A stretch of DNA of 64,000 nt, taken from NCBI GenBank assembly GCA_000469685.2, contig LS997562.1, positions 33,935,715 to 33,999,714 on the forward strand. Direction: 5' to 3'. This document shows, in pieces, positions 50,201-61,500 of this stretch. A program made the position numbers and the translations under genes. This DNA comes from Haemonchus contortus. Taxonomy: Eukaryota > Nematoda > Chromadorea > Rhabditida > Trichostrongylidae. Numbering within the stretch: the first letter of the stretch is position 1; each line of letters opens with the position of its first letter. The notes beneath the pieces are model-generated. The model was not told where the DNA came from and searched no databases. It was given only the letters and a program-made list of their open reading frames with translations.

Positions 50201-53200
50201 ATCGCCCCCAAGGATCAGAACTTCTTCGCTTTTGAAATCCGACTATCTAGTCAATGGGAAGTAGTGCTTGTCTAGATGGTGTTGAGTTCTGGAGTGATTA
50301 TTTGAACATGTTTTTGTCCAGCATTTTATCGTTTTGTTAAATAAAATTTGTTGAAAAAAATTCGCAAAAATTATGCATCAACGTAATAGTAGCCTATCAT
50401 AACAGTGGTTCGTTTCGTCTCTTAGTCACATGAACTGCAATCTGTCATTACCCGAGGCTTGTCAGTGATGGCTATATGATACAGGTAATAATTTCTCGAC
50501 TAGGAGTGGAAACAGAGAGAAAAGAAAGAAAATTATAATATCTTGTAAAAAGGCTGGATAATCCAGCTCGGAGCTCCGGAAGCGAATCCTGGTTCTTAAA
50601 AAAAGGGTCGCTTCGCTATTCGTGTGACGTACAGGTAAGCTCCATTAGAACAGCTGTCAAGTGGTGTTACGGTAACAGACATAAAATACGCAAGCAAACC
50701 ACAAAAACTTGCTGGGATTCTGGTCAAACATATGTAGTCCACAAAACCAGCAATTCCGTTGTTTATGTTTTCCTTTTCAAGACTGTCTTATATGACATAT
50801 ATTAAAAAAATCAATCAATCAATTTATATTACAAGATTATGAAGTGCGTGTGTTGCAAATAACCCACAGAAAAAAGGTAACAAGTGTGGTCGCGAGGATC
50901 TACCTCAGCCTGGGTATTTTTCTAATAAAACAGCATCTAGCAATCATTAATTGGGTACTTCCACTTCAAATCATCTTCCGAAAGGATGGGACTAAGATGA
51001 TTTTGGCACCCTCCAATAGTGCATTCGGGATTTTTCAAACAGCAGCCCATTAAGTTCCAAGAGAAAGACACTGAGCAGCTACCAAACCAATAGGTACCAG
51101 TTATGGCATGTCGGTTCAATATTGTGCACTAAATTTCAAAAAAGTGCCTGTCGTAGGGCTTTTGCACCAACCTACATAGAGGAATATTACTTCCTATACT
51201 TTCTTTGGGCCTCTTTGGTAGAGTAAATCCGTCACAATCAACAATTATGCAGTGACAGTATGCATGAGGCGCACCTCGGTTGGCCCTTTCAAGCAGACCT
51301 CTTCTCTGTTGCTCATGGAAGACAAGTGTTTGAGAAAATCCTCAGCCGAAAGGAGCACCTGAAAAAGGGAAATGGAAACCTTCAAACAATTCCCTAAATG
51401 TGAGTAATCTAGACGGGGATCGATGAGTTCTTTGATTCTTGGCTCCCTCTTTCTATGAAAAAATGACCCCGCCGTGCAGAACTATTTGGTTAAGATCCTG
51501 GTTGGATCCACTGGTTTGTTCTTCTCTTATGTCATCTAACTGTAATTCATAGGTCATTCAAGCTCCGTCGCAGCCTCTCCCAATGAGCATAGCCGCAGTC
51601 GGCACTTGTGCAAACGGAGGGACATGGGAAGTGTGCCACGAAGACAAACTTCCTACTTTGTCCATTCTACACAGCTTCCTTCTCTCAAAGGGTTCTGATA
51701 TAGTATGTACCTGTTCCACCATAAGGTTCTTTCCCATTTCCATGCTTTTGAGCATAAAATGAGCCATTCGACGTTGCTCATCCCATTTGTAACCCTACAA
51801 TATTCAGCTGTAACCCATCGAAGCCATTGCAACACCACGTTTTAGAAGTAGCCATAAAATAAGTGCAATAGTTCGAAATTTGAAATTACCTGAGAGTAAA
51901 TTACTCCGCGAGTCGTGGCATTCTGAAATATGGTCTCAGGGAAAGTCTCACATCGACAAGCGTAATCGTCGCCTCAAAAACCTACATTAGCATAAGGTAA
52001 AGGTTGGTTTAAGTTAGCAAAATGATATGTTCTCTCTTTTTTCATCTTGCGACCTCAGGTTCCAGTTGAATATCGTGCTCGGAAAGGATGGTTGGGTGAA
52101 CTAGATTGACCCGTAACCCAAGGGTTGCATCCTATCTTTCTTGAGTAAGAACAGGGTAGGGTGAGGGGATGAGACACTGTGGAACTTGGAAGGACTAGGA
52201 TCTCAAACACAGAAACAGATACAAATGGGTAGGGAATGTGATAAACTGATATCGAGGAAAGTAAGGGTTTATGCTGAAATTGGGTACACTTTCTTCGAGA
52301 GGATCCGGGAGTCGAAGTTCACGTTGATAAGCCTAATTCATCACAGCGACTTCGATAGTGCCAGTCGCTCGTTGGAAAATAAGCGTTACCCGAGTAAAAA
52401 TGAGGAGTCAAGTAGGAATGGGTAATAGGAGCCAATTTATTCGGACGCACACGAGTTGGGCTGGACGCAATGTTACTCAGTTGGAACTAGCAGCAGTTTG
52501 GAACACCACCATTCATGGCGGGCTGACTGAACTGCAAAATGGTATGAGCTCAGAGCAAAAATCTGCTGTATCTGGCCATATATGTACTGAAGCACGGCAC
52601 GAAATTGAATGGGAGCTAGCAAAGATGCAAAAGACATGGCAGGGGATTGCATGTGAGTGTCCGGAAGGTTTAGAACCGACAATCCTATTCAAATGCGTAT
52701 CAGATTATGCACCGCTTATCCTCCTGTGGAGATATTCCCGTGTGGTAGGATTTATGGTGTGGGATGTTGGTTGACGCGCCGATTTATATCGATCTGTTGA
52801 GTAATTAACAACTTTGCTCCGTTCCGACGTACAGGGTTCAATCTGCAAGGAAGTGGAAGAGGTGTAGTGGGAGCATAGTTGTAAATGCAGCATTCAATAG
52901 TGGCCAGTCGATTTTGATCAATGTCGTTTTATGCTAATCGATATGGGCCTATAACTACTGGTTTTTCAAGAAAAGGGAAAAGATCATTGAGGTATTCCAA
53001 CTTCAACACGAAAAGTAGAACAGCCCAGCGTGAGCCGGGTAATCCACCTGGTGAATGATATAAAGCCTTACCATTCTTTGAGAATGCTTCTTTGGCATGT
53101 TCGTAGCCAGCTATAACCACATGCGGCTTAGGCAGCCAAATAGTAAAAATACCACCGTATATTTTGGAATATTTCTCAATTTCCTTACTGAGTTTGCTAA

Positions 53201-53399
53201 TATTCAGCTGAATGTATACATAATTATAAATTAGACTCGGCTTGCAATTGAAAGGCCTCGAAAAGCTTACCGTAAGCAGATTCCCAACAATTGGATAAGG
53301 ACGTGGTCCTTTTGGATAGTTCTCGACTTTCTCATAGTACAGCCAAACCAAAAGATATATAATAGCTACTGAGTAAGGAATTAGCCAGAAGAGAATCAT
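44241..53399 (-). CDS. Cytochrome P450 (P450-A), CYP2 clan, unusual haem loop
   Basis: Exons: 53399-53271, 53207-53072, 51972-51890, 51794-51711, 51358-51275, 49684-49569, 49445-49343, 49258-49140, 48549-48438, 46896-46811, 45927-45708, 44649-44536, 44342-44241 (495 residues, all phases join). The product has an N-terminal membrane anchor, the hinge [13 protein letters not shown]-helix WDEQR, I-helix AGMESTTLTLRW, K-helix EIQR and PERF. These are ER-membrane monooxygenases for small lipophilic substrates. The haem loop reads CPFPLDEKQCTREE: the cysteine stays, but three positions break the usual FxxGxRxCxG pattern (Pro after Phe, Thr after Cys, Arg for the last Gly). A possible trans-splice acceptor (gcttttcag) lies 12 nt before the ATG. 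Intron 9 donor is GTTTTT. Catalysis is therefore uncertain although the gene looks maintained. Confidence 0.9.
46246..46447. mobile_element. GC-rich foldback/MITE-like element with 32-bp perfect inverted ends
   Basis: The ends begin TGGCTGCTTTCATAGTCCGC and are perfect for 32 bp (46246-46277 and 46416-46447). The ends are flanked by ATT on both sides, a possible 3-bp target duplication. The interior is about 140 bp and includes five tandem GCCGGCAC units (46364-46403) followed by two gcgcgcctgc-type units. No coding capacity. Base composition is far above the surrounding AT-rich DNA. Confidence 0.75.
46364..46403 (+). repeat. Five tandem GCCGGCAC units
   Basis: Perfect 8-bp minisatellite of 40 bp inside the hairpin element. 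The unit contains the self-complementary GCCGGC. Confidence 0.9.
47134..48393 (-). mobile_element. Mariner element B, 1,260 bp, in P450-A intron 9
   Basis: The ends read TACG(T/A)(A/G)GGTTGCCTTTTATA on both sides, inverted, about 32 bp, flanked by TA (47132-47133 and 48394-48395). The transposase is on the minus strand. The piece at 48154-47795 has the N-terminal domain (YGWYGEFTRDRSSLEEEFRG, then GGRPKSVV, YREIEATLGISGTSLNSILH and LTIPQKK-like SIPQKK), and the far end near 47200 has the FEPMQKCIDLN piece. The middle catalytic part is shifted and broken. The element ends only about 44 bp from P450-A exon 9. Confidence 0.93.
49802..50386 (+). mobile_element. Mariner element C, 585-bp internal deletion derivative, in P450-A intron 5
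   Basis: The inverted ends TTA(G/C)GTTGATGCATAATT, TA-flanked (49800-49801 and 50387-50388), are intact. Inside, a plus-strand frame fuses an N-terminal mariner piece (IRKIRLYYFEKGWKVAESFR) directly to a C-terminal piece (LPYSPAETFTDYLF, then a stop-containing tail). The catalytic centre between them is gone, so this is a non-autonomous copy. Confidence 0.85.
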
Positions 53400-55526
53400 T
53401 CCCTAAATAATCTGAAAAGCGAAATGATAGCTCCTCGTTGATTTGAGTTCCACCAGGTGTCGCAGCACATAGCAGTGGCCTACTTCCATGAACCACGAGG
53501 TGACAGAATACAGGGCCGACGACCCCAAAAAGGACAACAGCCGCCTATACGATACAACTGGTTGGGGGCAATTTACTTAGTACAGAGAAAATGCAAGTTG
53601 ATCTGTCCTTGAAAATGATGATGCCGTTTTTAAAATTGATTAATTATAATGAGGACATTTCAACTAAATCATGAATCTGTGCAATTCTTTAGTCTTCCAG
53701 CCGTTTCCACTTTTTACAAAAACCATTTTTCTAACTACTTGCGTATGAAGAATAAGATCGAACTTCAATCACTAACAAGTGGAAGATTATGACTACTAAG
53801 TAATGAAACCTTCGAGAAACTGACGTAAGAACTAAAAAGTCTTCGGGCCTCCTCTGACCCGGTTCCCACATCTGATCTGATTCACAGCTCAAGGGCGTAT
53901 TGTGATGAAAGAGAAAGATCAATTTAAAAACAAAAAAAAACGTAAGATAAACAAGGAAGATGAGAAAATTCAATAGGATGTAGAGAGTAAGCACACAAAC
54001 TCACGAAGAGATAAAGACTATAGTAGGGATGAAGACATGTCGGCGGAATCGAATCGGTCCCTGCTGATGATGGGGCTCTTCGAAGTCAATGAAGGTCAAG
54101 GGGTGGGGGCGACACCTTGATTACATAATTTTCTTTATGCATGTTAGGCTCTATTTTGCTAGCCCGATGTGTTAAGAGGAACTGTACAGTTTGGAACTGT
54201 ACAGTTTTCTATATTGCGGTTACAAAAACAATATAAAAATGCAAAACAAAAATAGTCTCAAATATGGAAAGTAGTGTATGACTTAATTACTCGTTTGTAA
54301 ATACAGTAAACGAAATGAAGTTTTTAGAATCAGATGAGCGCGTAAAAGCAGTAGGGAAGTGTGAAATAGAGATAAGATAATAATAAATAGTAAGCAATAA
54401 TCATAATAAAAGATAAGATAATAATAAATAGTAAGCAATAATCAGAACAAGACTGAAGTGATCGATAGATTCGATCTTTCACCAGAGACCAATTACCGTC
54501 TCCGTCTTCTCCGGAAGTTCAGGGTTCAGAGAAGCCATCTTGCTAGCGCTACCTTCTAATTCTCGAAAGGATTGCCAGAGTAAAAAGGAGTTGATCCGGA
54601 AATAGGCGGATTTTCGAGAAGATCGCTGGAGGAATGAAGGTGAAGGTGGAAGTTCATTGGCTCCAGCGATTGGGTACACCTACCTAGACCAGGTTGCGAA
54701 GGGTATGGCAACCAGAAAAGGGTAAAAACTGATAAGCAGTGATCTCCACGTTTATATAATGAGGTGCTAAAGTGAGAAAGTGCCAAGGAAAAGGACAAAA
54801 AAATGGAATGTTTTCTTCCTTTTCTTCCGTGGAGCAATAATAACCCTCTTTGACTGTAACCTTGTATTTGCGCAATTTTGGAAATATAGAGATGGCCCGA
54901 ATGAGGAGAGCTACAGAGGCAAGACTACAGAAAACGAAGTAGAGACCTCTCTATCACCCGAATGAAACCAATGGAGATTATAGTCAATGTCCTTCATCGC
55001 ACTCAACGATTTCGGCAACGTCGTCCGACCTTTCGACTGCCGGGAAACTATAACGATAGCGACTGTTTAGGCAAGGTCACAGTAATTGTAGCGAGTATGA
55101 CAGATCACCCGACAGCCTACAATTAATCGGATGTCCCCATTTATTTCTTTTTGAAGTATCTATCGAATGACTCTTTTTGATGATTCAAGGTCATTTTAGT
55201 TTCACACAGCCCTCTGAACTCCAATCGTTTCAGAACCTCTAGATCATTGTCAATGATTCAGTGTAGGAATAGAAGTCTGCTTTTTGATGAGTCTGCGACC
55301 CTTCAGGCCATGATCTCAACGAATTCCGTCTTCCCCTAGTTTTGTTTCATGTCGGACTCATTCGCAAACAGATCATGCGAGTCAGCAAATCTCGAGGTGT
55401 TCAATCTTTCAATGTTTATAAGGATGTTTAGAGCAAAAATACACAGAAATTCGCTGAAAAAGCGATATGATCAGACCTCGTCCTTCATGAAATAGTTATA
55501 GAGGGTACGATCATTTATGGACGATA
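53400..55526. other. Intergenic region between the two P450 genes
   Basis: It should contain the P450-A promoter and the P450-B 3' UTR. A 34-bp segment (agataagataataataaata...) is perfectly repeated at 54370-54403 and 54411-54444. Aactgtacagtt, a palindrome, occurs twice at about 54179-54207. Open frames up to 93 codons are not convincing. Confidence 0.5.
54370..54444 (+). repeat. Two perfect 34-bp direct repeats, 7 bp apart
   Basis: The unit begins agataagataataataaata and ends gcaataatca, identical in both copies. It lies in the P450-A upstream region. Probably a slippage duplication. Confidence 0.9.
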
Positions 55527-58500
55527 TCAGTGCATAACAGGAACTAATCGAAGTGGTTGCATTTTTGGAAGAAGAATTCCAGCAGGAATCGGTTCCAGAT
55601 CGATGTCACGTCCTTTTGCAGGTTCGATCTGAAAGAAGTTTATTATCAGCTGTCAGGTAATAGGAGCTGTAGGAACGTGCGATGGGGATTCACGAATTTA
55701 GAACTAGGACATCAAAAATGTAGTGTAAAAGATTGGCGTCAGCTGAGAACGATAGTACAGTAGGGGCACTCGACTCTTGCAGTCATCCAACTATGGGTGA
55801 TGGCTCGATCGGGTGCCCAAGATGCAGCGCAACTCCCACTGGCTTTCCTCTAAGTGACGGGTAGTTTATTCAATTTTTTTGTGATGGATTCGTCGCACGC
55901 GGCGGTTGCGGGATAGTTGTCTCGTTACTGCAGCTCTAGCGTTCTTCATACGACTCGATCAATATGCTATTATTATTTTTGGTATAATTCTACTGTTACT
56001 TTTTTCTCCCATACAATTCTTTTTAATTTACCGTAAGGTCGCTGTAAAAGTCAGAGCCTACCCTACTGCCTACTGTGCCCCTACTGAAATTTCGCTCCTG
56101 CACAAGGGAGCAGCTGACTTCTGCTCGATTATGCAGCGGTTATCCGCAAACCTCGAACCCGCTTCTTCGGTCCAGGCGTTACACTGTACAGTTTTTGATC
56201 TCAATTTCATCTTTTTCATTTGCTCCCTTTCGCGATGAAAAAGTGGTTGCAACGGTTTTGCCTTCGTTCCAGTCAGCCAGTGATTTCTTTGATTTCTACG
56301 TCTTTGCAGAACTGGAGAGGTTTTTATGATGTATGTGCAGAGTTTGCGTCGAAGTGGTTGGCGATAAAAAGCTGGCTGCTGCTGATGCCTGATGAAAGTG
56401 CCATTCACTGGCTAACCTTGCTCCTAATTTTATCGTCATCAAGAGTCTTTTTGTCCTTTCGCAATTTTGACGTCTTATCTAGTCATTTAAAGTCTCGAGA
56501 GTTTTTTTTACTCAACAAGCTTTTTCGTAGATGTAATTGGAGGCCATTGTCGTTTTCGTGACGCCATTATCCCAAAATCTACTGCGAAAAAGTGGAGAAG
56601 TCAGTTCTGTTTCTTCTAGTCACTACCTTCCATTTCCCATTGACTAACTGAACTCCTAGAATCCTATGTTCATTCGAGGATGCTGTAAAAGAGGAGTATA
56701 GAGGAAAAAGTTTGCTGACGGAGATTAGTACTATAATTTTGGGATGCCCCCAGAGCTCAACTTTCATTCAGAATCCTAGTAGCATTTTCGGATGGGTATG
56801 TCACCTATACAGTGATGTGCGATAGCCAGCTGGTGTACAAGTCAGTGCATTTTTACTCCCAGAAGAATTAGCCCACACCATAGTGCCGAAAGGTTCGGTT
56901 TTCTCAGGTGTCTATCCGGGACTCAGTAATTGGGCGATGCGTATGACAGTGTGATGCCGTACATTCGAATGTTTGCCCATCGTTCACCACTGAATCCGAA
57001 TTCCCAGTATCCCCTCCACTTTTGCTTGTCTCTTGGCCCCTTCCGCAGTTTAGCCACCGAATGAATGATCGCCGATGGGAGGGATGTGGTTGGATGTTAT
57101 TTAAATGCACATTTAAAAGTTAAGGATTTAATCGCAATTGTATTTTCATGTTCGAATTGAGAACAATGCCCAGTCACCGCTTGTTTGTGAAGTCTATGTC
57201 GCAGGGGTTTGTTCGCACTGCTCTAAATTGTGACCCTAACGAATAGAGCTACCTGGCGAATATGCCTTACTAGAGCATCAAGGGATCATGATTGTCGGTA
57301 GAAAGTTACTCCCTTCGCAACCAGTACAAGGTTGAATGTGTCCTATGAATGAATGTTCACCTTATCACAACGCCCCATTGGCTGCTCAAAGACCGACCAA
57401 CCTACTCCTACGATAGGCAATTTTTTATGACGATTGACAGGTTCTGTTCTTTTTACTGGGATTTTTTTCGACATTTACCCGTTGACCCATAGGAGAGAGT
57501 AGGAGAGAGTCGTCATCGAGACGCATTGTGGTAGGGTGAAATGCGGTCAATGGGTACAACTCCTAGACGACAACGGTCAAGTACAATTCAGGCAAAAATT
57601 TCATGTTGACGGTAATGTAAGAAGTTTAAAATGTTGTCATTGCTCAAAGAAGACACTAATTTATTGATGACAAACGACGGCTCTGTTTTTTGTTCATTTA
57701 CTTAGTCCCTTTCATTACCACTGGAAACGTGAGGACGTCACTTTATTTATGGTGTTACTTGTTTACCATGACGTAAAAAAATATCGAGCAACCTTACAGA
57801 GTATAAGAAAGCTGCAGAAAAATGAAGATTCGAAGGTAATTGCCTATCTGATTTATTCGAAGTTTAAGTGCTTTCATTGAAGAGAGAGCAAACCCTAATT
57901 GCTACATAGTTACAGCCTCCGAAACGGAGTGAGGGTGGCCTTCTTCCCTTCTCCCCACATTCGACTTCCATTCAAAATCAAGGTGATAATAGGAGCAGTT
58001 TTCAGAGCAACTATCGCAATAAGCGATGACGCTACTATCAGAATGGTATCGGTTATACTTACTTTATAGTTTTGCAGTAAAGTGATGACGCCAACGAATA
58101 ATTCGACTCGTGCCAAGGCCTCTCCTGCACATTGCCTTTTACCCATCGAGAACGGGCACAGGTGATCGATAGCCTCCTGATGATAGTACATACTTATGAC
58201 AATATTCCAAAGCACAACATACCCAGCAATTCTTTTGGACCTATAAAAATCTTCTTGAGAAGAACTTTTAGTTCAAAAGCTTTCAGTGGTGGATCGGTAT
58301 AGATTGATTCTCCAACTAGTATAGTTTCTGATCGAGGGCGACCGACATCAACAGATCAGGTCAGCTCAAATGGTCGTGGCATCGATAGATTCGATGTGTT
58401 CAATTGATCAAGTGCCAGGTTCTAGCAACAACTATCTTATCAATGTAACCCCTACACTAGTAGTGCTCCTTGCCTGATCAACAGTCTCTAGATTTACCGG

Positions 58501-61500
58501 TATATCAGGCTACTGAGATATGGTAACTATAACAAGGAAGCAGACTCCAAGTGAAACTAGAAAGTCATTTGAACTCGTCGCAATCTCAAAATCTCTAAAG
58601 GCAGTGTCGCTACAACGAACTCATCCGACCTCAACGACCACACCAATATTTCGTAAAAGAACCGTGGTAGCCGTTATGATCCCCACTACAAGTTCAATTC
58701 GTGGCGCATGCCAACACTCTACCGGCCGACTCGCAAGGCTCTTCTGGTTGTTTTGTTGTTATAAAGTTAGACAAAGTCAATCAAAATAACAAAGGCACCT
58801 TATTAGGTGTAACACCATCTTCCATAAGGAATCGTTCTGGACGGAATTGGTGCCCATCCTTGAACACGGGCGAGTGAGCGAGAATTTGATGGATCTCGCC
58901 AAGTACATGGGTATCTGCAGGGATCTTCACTCCTCTAACGGAAGTGTCCCTTACAGTACGATGAACGACATTCATAGAGACGATGTTAGCCCAACGCTGA
59001 AGCTCCTGGATAGCCGCACTGAAAATGTCCCGTAAAAGTGCAAAATCAAGTGTGTTCAAAGATAGATGAAATTCGAATAAACTCTAGAAAACCGGCGATT
59101 GGCAGGTTTTGCCAGAGCAAGCAGATATTTAAATTGGCTGATCCGTTTCAAAATTTTTTACTTTGCGATGATTTTTCGTTAGTTTTGTAACCATCCCAAG
59201 AGAGCTGGTGATGTAGCCTTTCATTGACTAATCTGAAGGTCTCATAGCCACTCATTCGAAAGAGAAAAGAAACATCTTTGTAACGCTTCAGAGTTTAGAT
59301 TACTAAATTACTACTAAATTTAGGTTGAATTTCATGGCTCTGTAACCATTCACACTAATGAGTTTGAAAATTCTCAATAAGCGATACAGTGATCACTTAC
59401 TTAGTATAAGGTAATTTCTGCCTGTCTGACGTCGTCGGCTTCCCTTCTAGGCCGATGACCTTCAGAATTTCTTCACGAACTTTATCCTGTAATCATTTCC
59501 ATTTTTACAATCAAATATAAGGGTGGCAATCCCTGAAAAGATGAGTTTCTTGAATGGACTGTTCACCTGGACTTCTGGGTGACTTGCAAACAACAATGTA
59601 GCCCATCTGAGGGTCGTGGTGGTCGTTTCCATACCAGCCAAATAGAAGTCCATACATACATTAAGCAAGTTTTCGTAACTAAAATAGAAAGTTCAATTCT
59701 GCCACTTTTTAGTGATTAAGTACAGTAGCAGGTGGTAGTCTGATACGCTAAATGGGCACGTGCAGTAAACAGTGATTAGTATTCAAGTGCATTGTACTTA
59801 GTAGTCCTTGAAGGTATAATCGCCCGTAGAACCCAGCCAAATGTGATTTAGGCTGAACACGTGGTTCATGTGCGCGGTTGCGTGAGATTTCGTTCTTTAC
59901 GAAATTCCCTCAACACAGGAATTGATATGGGCGGAGCTTGGCTGAACATTTGTCAACATGGGCGGAAAACTTCAAAAGAGCAGTGCTTGAGTTGAAATAG
60001 GACAGGATTTTACTCCCAGAACACGTCATGGTTCGAGAAAGTGTCACTATAGCCTTCAGAAAAGGAGTAAGAAATGTTGTGAAGTGACGAATAGCGGACC
60101 AGAATCATGGATTTCCCGATAGCTGGCTATTACCTCCCTCAGAACACTGAGGAGGGAGTTCATAAAATAGCTGGAGCCACGAACAAGCACTGGATAAAAT
60201 ATGGTAATACCTGCAGCAGAGTAATCCAATGACAGTTTATTTTCATACAGGGTAATTTGACAGGTGAGGCTGAATGGGACTCCCAAAAGGGAATCGAAAG
60301 ACCGTTTCCAACTTCAAATACTCGAATTTTGATCTTGTCACCTCACTTTAGATTTGAATCGTTCTGCATTCTTTGGTAGTATGCTTGCACTAGACATTCA
60401 GGCTCTTGATCCACCGAATATGATTCCAGTGCCCGTGCCACATCTTCTTTGATAGTACGGCGAAGCTACAAAGAAGAGAAGTTTTTGGAATAAAGATTCA
60501 TATGCTACACGGATTTCTGTTGTTTAATCTTAAACTTACTCCAGCAATCATGTCCTCGAATCGTCCTTTCGACAAGTGCCCAATTATCGGTAGACGATAA
60601 ATGATCGGAAAGAGCTGGCCGACGAATGTTAGCGGACTTTTCCTGCAAAAACGAAAATTGAGGAAAAATTCAAGTTGTTATCAAACGCTATAGTGAATGG
60701 ATATACTGGTAATTTATTCATTGTAATGAAGTTGCTTGAAATGGTTTATCGTTTCGGATACAAATATTTGGGTCCTTTCAATGTACAGCTTCAATTCTAC
60801 CCACCTATATTCTATTTGGGTTGAGGTGGACTGTTTTAGGTGACGACGGGACTCATTATGAGAACAATATAAGTGGTTTCAAGCCACTGGATAGCTAGAA
60901 GATTACTTAATCATCTTTTCTACCCCGTCTAGGCTTGCATAAGGAAAATTTGGATTCCAGGATTGTCTTGTCGACTGCATAGAGAAAGTTTGGGCAGAAA
61001 ACCTTCCATAAATGAAGTATCAAAGTAGCTCTTTAATAGGTACTGGTATACTCACTTCATCGCTTCAAATACAGTGGTGAGCTCGTTTGCAGCGTCCATC
61101 ATTCGTCCACTTTTATTGTATTCGTAACTGAACCCATATAAGGTCTTGTTTATGATGTTTCCTATGAAGACCTGCAATCATTTCCTTCTGCTTCTTTATT
61201 TTCAGACGGAATCTGAATTAATAATTCATGAAAATTATGCATTTGACTGTGATATCTCCTTTCAGTGATATCTCTAGACGCACCTGAATCGGCTCGCGAA
61301 GACAGACCTCGTCTTTATTTTTGATAGAGGACAAGTGAGCAAGAAAATCTTGAGCAGAAAGTAGTACCTAAAATCTAACATTGACATGGAGCTATAATTT
61401 CTTCTACTTTCTACGCTGTTACGATTACTCCTGCCAATATAACTGCGCACGGAACCAGTAATCGTAACTCATTTGAGACAGTAACCTTCGAGCATTAATT

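Noticed and set aside
52358..52774. 138-codon plus-strand frame in P450-A intron 2
   Set aside because: No recognised domain, no partner exons and no codon or motif support. It lies in an intron on the other strand. Kept as unlikely but unexplained.
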